In this document: positions 6,304-12,320 of the stretch, one piece after another
Numbering within the stretch: position 1 is the first letter of the stretch
Layout of the letters: the number at the start of each line of letters is the position of its first letter
Source: Candidatus Pacebacteria bacterium CG10_big_fil_rev_8_21_14_0_10_44_11
GTDB taxonomy: Bacteria; Patescibacteriota; Microgenomatia; UBA1400; PJMF01
NCBI GenBank assembly: GCA_002772705.1
Contig: PFDH01000053.1
Span: 6,796-19,115 of the forward strand
Direction of reading: 5' to 3'
DNA length: 12,320 bases
The notes under the pieces: model-generated
Database searches by the model: none
Seen by the model: only the letters and a program-made list of their open reading frames with translations
What the model was told of the DNA's origin: nothing
Made by a program: the position numbers and the translations under genes

Positions 6304-7900
6304 AGTGATTAACTTCTACCATTGCGGCCAGCTTGATTTTTAATCCTATGGACAGTCGTTCTTTTAAGTTACCATTTTTCCAGTACAACGCTGTTATTGG
6401 TTCAGAGCCGCCAATATCTAACCATAATTTTAGATGTTTTTGATCTTGACCCAAAGTTTTTAACGAGATAATCTTGGCACCGGTAATCGCAAAAACAGGC
6501 TTTGGATTGGCCATCCCAAATGGTTCAAATTGTGCTTGAGTTTTAACCAACTCAAGAGAAATTAAAGTTGAATCCAAGCGACATTCCAACTCAATCTCTG
6601 GTAGTAACAACTGTTTTTTAATTGTTTGTTTGGCAACGGTAAAGAGTTTGGTCTTAACTACCTCTAACTTCTCCAGTGTCAGGCCAAAGCCGGCCGCCAT
6701 TGGGTGTCCACCAACCTCAAGCAAATCTGCCTGAACGGTGCGCAATAACTCAACAATATTAACCCCAGCCACTGACCGAGCTGAACCTTTGATAGTTGTT
6801 TTATTAATGGCCATCACGATGACTGGCTTTGAGTATTTTTCCATCAACCGACCAGCAATTAAGCCAATCACTCCTTGATGAAACTCAGCCGAGGCAATAA
6901 TCAGTACCGATTCTGTTGTCTGTTCAACTGCTTGCTTCAAAGCCAACTGATATTGGTCAGCCGTCAGTGTCTGACGACTAGCATTTGTCTCAGTCAGGGT
7001 TCTGGCCAATTTTCTAGCCGTTTCCCAATTTTTGGTACAGAGCAAACGCAAGGCATCCAGACCGTGAGCTAATCTGCCCATCGCATTAATTCTAGGTGCT
7101 AAACTGTAGCCAACTCTGTCACTATCTAACAACAATAAATCAATTTCACCCAGATCTGCCAAGGCCTTAAGACCAACTTTATTAGTTTTTTGCAAAGCCT
7201 TAAGACCATGAAAGACAACTGACCGATTGGCTCCTACTAAAGGCACTTGGTCGGCAATCGTTGCTAAAGCGGCCAAATCCAGGTAGTTTTGCGCAGCTGA
7301 AGCGTTAATTTCACGAGCCAAGATCCAACTCACACCGCTGCCGCTGAGTTGAGTGGTATGGATTGTGGCAAAGCTCTTTGGCAGCTTGGCTTTGCCATTC
7401 TTTACCGTTTCCAGTTGATGATGATCGGTCAAAATGACAGCGATGCCTTGATCTGAAGCGTATTTAATTGCTTGGTGAGCCACAATCCCATTATCAACAG
7501 TAACTAATACTTTCGGTTTGCCAGCCTCGATTATTTCATCAATTGCTTTCTGAGTAATGCCATACCCATGAACTTGCCGTTTGGGAATAAAAGGTACGGC
7601 CACCAGACCGGTTTCTTTAAGTACATTCCATAAAATAGCGGTGGCGCAGATGCCATCGGCATCATAGTCACCAAAAATCACCACTTTTTCTTGTCGTTTT
7701 ACAGCGGCTTGGATTCGTTTAACCGCCTTTTTTATGGCAGCTGCCTCAATCCCAATGGCTTTTAACTCAAGTGTTTGGGGTAGCGGTGGGGAAAAGAAAC
7801 TTTTTTCATCAACAACCTGTCTGTTTTTGAGCAAGATGGCTTTTAAGTCTTGTTGATTTTTAGGAACTGAACTAGAAAGATACTGCCAGTGCATACTCAC
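6245..7900 (-). CDS. recJ: Single-stranded-DNA-specific 5'-3' exonuclease RecJ
   Basis: RecJ degrades single-stranded DNA 5' to 3' in recombinational repair, base excision and mismatch repair. The 551-residue protein has the DHH-family metal motifs: DYDADG (78-83), VDNG (135-138), LTDHH (157-161) and the ATIADQVPL segment with D217. The second domain has PRINAMGRL (269-277), HQGVIGLIAGRL (341-352), GSARSV (372-377) and GGHPMAAGF (397-405) of DHHA1. The remaining C-terminus fits the OB-like DNA-binding domain (QTQAQFEPFGMANPKPVF is typical). Length is near the usual 550-580. The longest frame opens with GTG at 7900, but ATG at 7894 (MHWQYLSS) is more likely since the promoter -10 box lies eight bases before it and no Shine-Dalgarno is seen. 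The 3' end overlaps the opposite-strand small orphan gene by 59 bases. Confidence 0.96.
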   Translation of the reverse strand: MSMHWQYLSSSVPKNQQDLKAILLKNRQVVDEKSFFSPPLPQTLELKAIGIEAAAIKKAVKRIQAAVKRQEKVVIFGDYDADGICATAILWNVLKETGLVAVPFIPKRQVHGYGITQKAIDEIIEAGKPKVLVTVDNGIVAHQAIKYASDQGIAVILTDHHQLETVKNGKAKLPKSFATIHTTQLSGSGVSWILAREINASAAQNYLDLAALATIADQVPLVGANRSVVFHGLKALQKTNKVGLKALADLGEIDLLLLDSDRVGYSLAPRINAMGRLAHGLDALRLLCTKNWETARKLARTLTETNASRQTLTADQYQLALKQAVEQTTESVLIIASAEFHQGVIGLIAGRLMEKYSKPVIVMAINKTTIKGSARSVAGVNIVELLRTVQADLLEVGGHPMAAGFGLTLEKLEVVKTKLFTVAKQTIKKQLLLPEIELECRLDSTLISLELVKTQAQFEPFGMANPKPVFAITGAKIISLKTLGQDQKHLKLWLDIGGSEPITALYWKNGNLKERLSIGLKIKLAAMVEVNHFNGKQQLQLIVRDLVEDKS

Positions 7901-7902
7901 AG

Positions 7903-7931
7903 ACTATAGCAACCAGAAGATGATTCGACAA
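7903..7931 (-). promoter_or_regulatory. recJ promoter, probably leaderless
   Basis: On the minus strand TTGTCG (7931-7926) is separated by 17 bases from TATAGT (7908-7903). Transcription would begin around 7896-7894, at or next to the ATG at 7894. This -35 overlaps that of the divergent cca promoter. Confidence 0.55.
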
Positions 7932-7952
7932 CTGACCGATTAGCCATATAAT
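7925..7952 (+). promoter_or_regulatory. cca promoter, probably leaderless
   Basis: TCGACA (7925-7930) is separated by 16 bases from a perfect TATAAT (7947-7952). Seven bases then separate the -10 box from the ATG at 7960, so the mRNA probably starts at or one base before the initiation codon. No Shine-Dalgarno fits in this space. Confidence 0.65.
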
Positions 7953-7959
7953 AGTAACC

Positions 7960-9519
7960 ATGCCATTAAAGATCCCCATTGAGCCACTGTTTATTGTCTG
8001 GAAACTCAAGCAGGTTGGTTTTGATGGGTTTATTGTTGGTGGTGCAGTGAGGGATTTGTTAATTAAGCAAACTGATCCAAACCAACCGGCTGTCACTGAT
8101 TACGATCTGACCACGAACGCCAAGCCAGAAGAAATTATGGCAGTTTTTCCTGAAGCCTTTTACGAAAACCAGTTTGGAACAGTCAGTCTGACCAGAGAGC
8201 ATCTGAGAGAACAAGCTAACCTGCCAACTGCTTTTGTTGATGCCTTGTCTGCTCAACAATCTACAATTGATGTGAGTGCCGCTACCAAGCTCCATTCTTC
8301 TTTATCCATCAATGAAACAGCCAAAAGCTCAACTCCCAATTATCCTCCGTACGAAATTACCACCTACCGATCTGATGGCGCTTACGCCGATCATCGCCGA
8401 CCAGCATCTGTGACGTGGGGCGCTAGTTTAAAAGAAGATTTAGATCGCCGAGATTTTACCATCAACGCCATGGCAATTGAGCTGGCAGACGCCACCTTAG
8501 CAGCCGTATTTACCAGTCAGCCTGTCCCTGAGACCATCAGTTTATTAGCACCTGACTATAAACTTATTGATCCTCATCAAGGTCAAGCCGACTTAGCCGC
8601 CCGGTTAATCAGAACGGTTGGCAACCCAAGCCAACGATTTTCTGAGGACGCCTTAAGAATGCTTCGGGCGATTCGATTTTCGGTTCAGCTTGGATGTTCA
8701 ATCGAGCCGCAAACCGTAGCGGCAATTGCCGATTTGTCAGACTTGCTTGGCCACATCAGTGGCGAACGGATTAGAGATGAATTATTAAAAATGCTGGTCA
8801 GCCACCAACCCAAGTTAGCGATTGAACAGCTTGATCAGACCGGCTTGCTTCGGTTTGTTTTACCCGAATTATTGTTTACAAAAGGGGTTGAGCAAAGCGG
8901 TCACCATACCACTGACGTCTGGACTCACTCATTAGACGCTCTAGAATCCTCTCCGTCACATGATCCCATTGTTCAATTGGCAATTTTGCTTCACGACATT
9001 GCTAAGCCGCAAACCTTTAACAAAACGGCTGAAGGCTCGATCACTTTTTACAATCATGAACTTGTTGGGTCGCGACTGGCAAGAGACATTGGTTTTCGCT
9101 TAAAACTGCCAAAAAAAGATGTTGAACGACTTTTTATCTTGGTTCGCCATCACATGTTTCACTATCAGCCAGAGCATACTGATGCCGCGATCAGACGGTT
9201 TATGCGTAAAGTCGGGCTGGAAAACTTGAATGACATCTTGGATCTGAGAGAAGCTGACCGGCTAGGCAGCGGCGCTCGCAAAACCAGTTGGCGCTTAGAA
9301 GAGATGAAGGAGCGGATGACGCAGCAGCTGCACCAACCGTTTGATCTTTCTAATCTTGCCATCAATGGCACTGACCTGATCAAAGAGCTTGTGATTCAAC
9401 CAGGGCCAATAATTGGCAAAATCTTACAGCAACTGCTTGAAGAAGTCCTTGAAAATCCTGAACTGAATACAAAAGAAAAGCTGCTGACTAGATCACGAAC
9501 ACTGATCACCAAGTCTTAG
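7960..9519 (+). CDS. cca: CCA-adding tRNA nucleotidyltransferase / poly(A) polymerase family with HD domain
   Basis: This class II nucleotidyltransferase most likely adds or repairs the 3' CCA of tRNAs. The head domain shows VGGAVRD (26-32), the catalytic acidic pair in DYDLTTNAKPEE (47-58), YEITTYRSDGAYADHRRP (131-148) and DLDRRDFTINAMAIE (160-174). The template-forming EDALRMLRAIRF (229-240) follows. An HD phosphohydrolase domain is at about 310-450, with HTTDVWTHSLDAL and LLHDIAKP (H345, D346) and HH (397-398). A tail segment AINGTDLI (468-475) is typical of bacterial CCA enzymes. Between ENQFGTVSL and YEITTYR lies an unusually long low-complexity stretch at about 79-130, rich in Ser, Thr and Ala. 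Length is 519, somewhat above the usual 400-480. A poly(A) polymerase role cannot be excluded. Its stop overlaps that of secF by four bases. Confidence 0.92.
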   Translation: MPLKIPIEPLFIVWKLKQVGFDGFIVGGAVRDLLIKQTDPNQPAVTDYDLTTNAKPEEIMAVFPEAFYENQFGTVSLTREHLREQANLPTAFVDALSAQQSTIDVSAATKLHSSLSINETAKSSTPNYPPYEITTYRSDGAYADHRRPASVTWGASLKEDLDRRDFTINAMAIELADATLAAVFTSQPVPETISLLAPDYKLIDPHQGQADLAARLIRTVGNPSQRFSEDALRMLRAIRFSVQLGCSIEPQTVAAIADLSDLLGHISGERIRDELLKMLVSHQPKLAIEQLDQTGLLRFVLPELLFTKGVEQSGHHTTDVWTHSLDALESSPSHDPIVQLAILLHDIAKPQTFNKTAEGSITFYNHELVGSRLARDIGFRLKLPKKDVERLFILVRHHMFHYQPEHTDAAIRRFMRKVGLENLNDILDLREADRLGSGARKTSWRLEEMKERMTQQLHQPFDLSNLAINGTDLIKELVIQPGPIIGKILQQLLEEVLENPELNTKEKLLTRSRTLITKS

Positions 9520-10403
9520 TTACGTTTTTGTCTCCATTTGGAGGGTAACTTATCCCAAAGCAGTAACAACGGCACCGCCACAAAGGGTGAGGAATAGGTA
9601 CCTGAAATTAGCCCAACCAATAAGGCAATCGAAAACCATCTGATGGTTGAGCCGCCGAGCAAGGAGAGGGTAAAGAGCATGATGATGGTTGTCAGGGAAT
9701 TATTGAGAGATCGACTGAGGGTCTCAGTCACACCCGTATTTAAAATTTGCTTAAAGTCGGTTCTGGGGTTTTTTACTTTCAGTTCTCTGATCCGATCAAA
9801 AACCACAATCGTGTCGTGCACAGAAAAGGACAGCGTAGTTAGTAAGGCAGTCACAAACAGGATGTCAACCTCTACACCCATAAAATGGCCGAGTAAACTG
9901 AAAACACCAATTAGCACCAAGGTATCATGGAACATCGCTAAAATTGCGGCTAGACCATACTTGAGTTCGTTAAACTGGCGCGCCACAAAACCGGTGATGA
10001 GGATTGCCACAATCGCTTCGGCAGTTAACGTCTTCATTAACAGTTCTCTGCTGAGCGTTGGCCCGATAGTTTCAAACCTCAGTTCGACTACATCTGTTTG
10101 AAAGGTGCCTTGAAGTTTGGCCAGAATTTTATTTTTGGTCTCGTTCTGAACCATTTCGCCTTTCAGAACATAGCGATCAGCTCCCGACAACTGCACCGAC
10201 TGCAGTTGATAAGTATCCTGAACCGCCTCTTTAAGCTGTTGAGTAGATACCGCCGTCTCAGCTGGAAACTTCACCTCTAGCAAAGAGCCCCCAACAAAGT
10301 CAATCGACGGTTTGATACCATACAAAATCAACGAAATAACCCCAGGAATAATCACCAAGGCTGAGATTAGAAGATACAGTTTAGTATATTTTAAAAAATT
10401 CAT
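9516..10403 (-). CDS. secF: Protein translocase subunit SecF
   Basis: SecF is a membrane subunit that, with SecD, uses the proton motive force to help complete protein export through SecYEG. The 295 residues show a first membrane segment (about 9-29), the periplasmic start IDFVGGSLLEV (34-44), an external domain to about 125 ending in FETIGPTLSREL (110-121), and then five membrane segments. Conserved features include FHDTLVLIGVFSL (158-170), LSFSVHDTIVVFDRIREL (191-208) and RSLNNSLTT (231-239). Length matches the family. It starts one base after the secD stop, so the two are co-transcribed and probably coupled. Its stop overlaps the stop of the convergent cca gene by four bases and no terminator hairpin is visible there. 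Confidence 0.97.
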   Translation of the reverse strand: MNFLKYTKLYLLISALVIIPGVISLILYGIKPSIDFVGGSLLEVKFPAETAVSTQQLKEAVQDTYQLQSVQLSGADRYVLKGEMVQNETKNKILAKLQGTFQTDVVELRFETIGPTLSRELLMKTLTAEAIVAILITGFVARQFNELKYGLAAILAMFHDTLVLIGVFSLLGHFMGVEVDILFVTALLTTLSFSVHDTIVVFDRIRELKVKNPRTDFKQILNTGVTETLSRSLNNSLTTIIMLFTLSLLGGSTIRWFSIALLVGLISGTYSSPFVAVPLLLLWDKLPSKWRQKRN

Positions 10404-10404
10404 C

Positions 10405-11775
10405 TTACTCTTTTGGCCGAAACCACTGATCGGATAAAAATAATCTCACCAGGGTTCTAGTCAATACCACGCCGGTAAATAAGCCTAACAGTACACCAAT
10501 TAGCAAAGTAATACCAAAACCTCGGACAAGGCCGCTGGTGTTGAGGAATGAGAAACTCAGCGGATTAATCAAAACAAGTGCCGTCATGATGGTGGTAAAG
10601 TTAGCATCCTTAATACTATTCCACGCCCGACCAAAACCTAACTCCCTGGCAGTAGTAAATGGTTTTCCGAGTCTAATTTCTTCTTTCATTCGTTCAAAGA
10701 TCAGGATGTTGGCGTCCACTGCCATACCAATTGAGAGCAACAGACCGGCGATTCCAGGCAAAGTTACGGTTACCCCAATCAATTTATAGAGAGCAATGGT
10801 GAGCACCGCATAGATCCCCAAAGCCACACTAGCCAACAACCCAGCCTGACCATAATAGAGAATCATAAATAACATCACCATCACCAAGCCAACTAGACCA
10901 GCAAAAATGCTCTGTCTGACCGACTCCGCTCCTAAAGTGGGACCAATACTGCGTTGCTCAAGAACCGTGATTGGCACTGGTAAAGCACCAGCGTTAAGCT
11001 GAATACTCAGTTGCTTAGCTTCGTCAATACCTGATAAACCGTTGATTACCGCTGCCCCACCATAGATGGGTTCATTAATTTGGGGTGCCATGATGATGCT
11101 GCCATCAAGCATAATCGCCAGTAGTTCACCAGTGTGTTCTTCAGTGATCTGACCAAACAGTTGCGTGCCTTCTTCATTAAACTCAATCCCTACCTCTGGT
11201 TTACCAGTTTTTTGATCAAACTGAACCGTTGCCCTCTTTAACTGCTTACCGGATAACCCGGTTGAAATAAGAGTGTACGGAGCAGCTGAAGTGGTAGCTG
11301 CTAGTGCTTCTGGTTTGTTTAGCAACTCAAAATCAAGTTGGGCGGTCTGACCAACCAGTTGAAGAGCTTCATCTGAGTTGGTGACTCCTGGTAATTCAAC
11401 AATCAACCGATAGGTGTCGGCATTGGCCGCAGTTTGAACCACCGGCTCGGCAATACCATACAAATCAACCCGCCTGAGAATCACTTGTCTGACAGACTCC
11501 AGCGCTGTGGTTCGATCCTCGGCTGGAATAGCCGACATCTCAGCTTCTAGCACAATCTGCATGCCACCTTGAATATCCAGTCCTTGTTTGAAAGAAAAGT
11601 CTAGTTGAACTGGTCGGCCTAAAAAACTGAAACTAAGGTTTGGAGAACCAAGCTGAATTGTCCGTTCTGGCAAAAGAAAAGGTATTTTGAGCTGCAGATT
11701 TTTTGGCAATGAAATAATCGCTGCACAAACAGTGAGGAGCAGTAAAAAGAAATATCTCCCATACGGTTTCTTCAT
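10405..11775 (-). CDS. secD: Protein translocase subunit SecD
   Basis: SecD partners SecF in Sec-dependent export. The 456-residue protein has an N-terminal membrane segment (about 7-23), the conserved FKQGLDIQGGMQIVLE (62-77) opening the external P1 region, VILRRVDLYGIAEPVVQ (98-114) and YRLIVELPG (122-130), then AGALPVPITVLEQRSIGPTLG (262-282) leading to five membrane segments. The functionally important Asp of the IGMAVDANILIFERMKEE region (349-366, D354) is present. At 456 residues it is a compact form like those of many Gram-positives, shorter than the E. coli protein. The ATG at 11775 has no Shine-Dalgarno but a TAGAAT box lies exactly six bases upstream. It is 21 bases downstream of the regulator gene. 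Confidence 0.97.
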   Translation of the reverse strand: MKKPYGRYFFLLLLTVCAAIISLPKNLQLKIPFLLPERTIQLGSPNLSFSFLGRPVQLDFSFKQGLDIQGGMQIVLEAEMSAIPAEDRTTALESVRQVILRRVDLYGIAEPVVQTAANADTYRLIVELPGVTNSDEALQLVGQTAQLDFELLNKPEALAATTSAAPYTLISTGLSGKQLKRATVQFDQKTGKPEVGIEFNEEGTQLFGQITEEHTGELLAIMLDGSIIMAPQINEPIYGGAAVINGLSGIDEAKQLSIQLNAGALPVPITVLEQRSIGPTLGAESVRQSIFAGLVGLVMVMLFMILYYGQAGLLASVALGIYAVLTIALYKLIGVTVTLPGIAGLLLSIGMAVDANILIFERMKEEIRLGKPFTTARELGFGRAWNSIKDANFTTIMTALVLINPLSFSFLNTSGLVRGFGITLLIGVLLGLFTGVVLTRTLVRLFLSDQWFRPKE

Positions 11776-11781
11776 AAAATG

Positions 11782-11787
11782 ATTCTA
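11782..11787 (-). promoter_or_regulatory. -10-like box before secD, compatible with a leaderless start
   Basis: TAGAAT on the minus strand is followed by six bases and then the secD ATG, placing the predicted transcription start on the A of ATG. No good -35 is seen at 16-18 bases, so this rests on position, one -10 mismatch and the absence of a Shine-Dalgarno. Transcription from the upstream regulator gene is the alternative. Confidence 0.35.
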
Positions 11788-11796
11788 GGGCAGTGA

Positions 11797-12320
11797 CTAC
11801 GAAATTTGTGGTTTGCGTTCGGTAAACTCGTCTTCATCACCAATCACCATCACACGGACTCCATAAAATACATCCATAATGAATGGATCACGGCGTTGTT
11901 TTCTGAATTCAAATTCATCTCGAGAAAAAACCGCGTAGTTAATTTCCCGACCAAGCACTTTCTCCTCTTCCTTGACCAAATCAGACAGCTCAGCCAAAAC
12001 CACATCGCCGACAACCAAAATATCAACTTCTCCCTGAGCGGGCAGCTTATGTCTGACAAACTTGCCGGAAAACATCACAAAATCAATAGTGCCCAACTTT
12101 CGGCGAAGTTTTCGCATCGCCAAACCCAAGCCGCTACTTTTAATTACCATCTGTCGGAGTTCTTGAAAAAAAACGTACTTGGAATTGAGCTGATAATATA
12201 AACGATTGCCCCGTTGTTCACTTTTAACTAAACCAACCGTCACCATCCGCTCTAGCTCACGCCTAACCGCATTAATTTCTTCTTTAGTTTTACGAGTGAT
12301 CTCACGGACAAAAAACATTT
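11797..12320 (-). CDS. Winged-helix DNA-binding protein with a nucleotidyltransferase-like domain, 5' end cut by the window
   Basis: This looks like the family that joins an ArsR-type winged helix to a minimal nucleotidyltransferase fold, frequent in archaea and CPR; its function is not established. Numbering from ATG 12318, residues 1-45 read as the recognition part of a winged helix (FFVREITRKTKEEINAVRRE, then LVKSEQRGNRLYYQLN, the wing). Residues about 76-135 fit a nucleotidyltransferase core with GEVDILVVGD (96-105), but the GSxxxG nucleotide-gripping motif is degenerate (FSGKFVRHK). The C-terminus (FSRDEF, RRDPFIMDVFYGVRVMVIGDEDEF) matches what I recall of the family. ATG 12318 is probably internal: about one to two helices of the winged helix are missing and the frame is open to the window edge. 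It precedes secD by 21 bases; the pairing may be chance. Confidence 0.65.
   Translation of the reverse strand, partial: MFFVREITRKTKEEINAVRRELERMVTVGLVKSEQRGNRLYYQLNSKYVFFQELRQMVIKSSGLGLAMRKLRRKLGTIDFVMFSGKFVRHKLPAQGEVDILVVGDVVLAELSDLVKEEEKVLGREINYAVFSRDEFEFRKQRRDPFIMDVFYGVRVMVIGDEDEFTERKPQIS

Noticed and set aside
7895..7900. GTG at 7900 as the recJ start
   Set aside because: It lies only two bases after the -10 box and would precede the expected transcription start; ATG 7894 fits better. The longest frame is reported because the difference is two residues.
9643..10280. Plus-strand open frames of 152 and 60 codons opposite secF
   Set aside because: They are shadows of secF; low-complexity Ser/Lys/Val content and no start signals.
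11806..12201. A 131-codon plus-strand open frame opposite the regulator gene
   Set aside because: The minus-strand frame has recognisable winged-helix and nucleotidyltransferase features; the plus frame has none.
1..12320. TGA recoded as a sense codon, as in some CPR lineages
   Set aside because: ugd, the reductase, the carboxypeptidase and recJ all end at TGA at their expected C-termini, and no conserved gene contains an in-frame TGA.

Overview
The window is a compact stretch of bacterial chromosome with about eleven genes, short intergenic gaps, two four-base ATGA overlaps and a four-base tail-to-tail overlap. No insertion sequence, phage gene, CRISPR array, rRNA or tRNA is visible. Several genes end in TGA, so TGA is a stop codon and the code is not a TGA-recoding one. 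Three features suggest, but do not prove, a small-genome lineage such as Patescibacteria/CPR (for example Microgenomates): an aspartyl-tRNA synthetase without its GAD insertion domain, a winged-helix/nucleotidyltransferase-like regulator of a kind common in archaea and CPR, and apparently leaderless promoters.

Region 1 (1-5610, all minus strand) reads aspS -> D-Ala-D-Ala carboxypeptidase -> ugd -> rmd-like -> gmd. The last three make nucleotide sugars: UDP-glucuronate, and GDP-4-keto-6-deoxymannose that is then probably reduced to GDP-D-rhamnose. Together with the carboxypeptidase they indicate a cell-envelope or surface-glycan locus. gmd runs off the left edge, where its C-terminal end is missing.

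Region 2 (5611-6303) holds the aspS leader, whose downstream end is a clear T-box antiterminator/terminator switch with a UGGC bulge that matches a tRNA ending in GCCA, as expected for tRNA-Asp. Stem I could not be assigned. On the opposite strand is a small gene of unknown function, apparently broken by one extra A inside a 9-base tandem repeat, and preceded by a TATAAT.

Region 3 (6245-9519) has recJ (minus) and a CCA-adding/poly(A)-polymerase family gene (plus) diverging from 59 bases that hold back-to-back promoters with overlapping -35 elements. Both -10 boxes lie 7-8 bases from the ATG and no Shine-Dalgarno is seen, so both mRNAs are probably leaderless.

Region 4 (9516-12320, minus) carries a 5'-truncated winged-helix/nucleotidyltransferase-like regulator, then secD and secF, the Sec translocon accessory proteins. 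A -10-like box lies exactly six bases before the secD ATG.

Functionally the window joins translation (AspRS, and CCA addition whose product is what the T-box reads), DNA repair (RecJ), protein export (SecDF) and envelope building (carboxypeptidase, nucleotide sugars). The most notable items are the T-box on aspS, the reduced AspRS, the leaderless divergent promoters and the frameshifted small gene.
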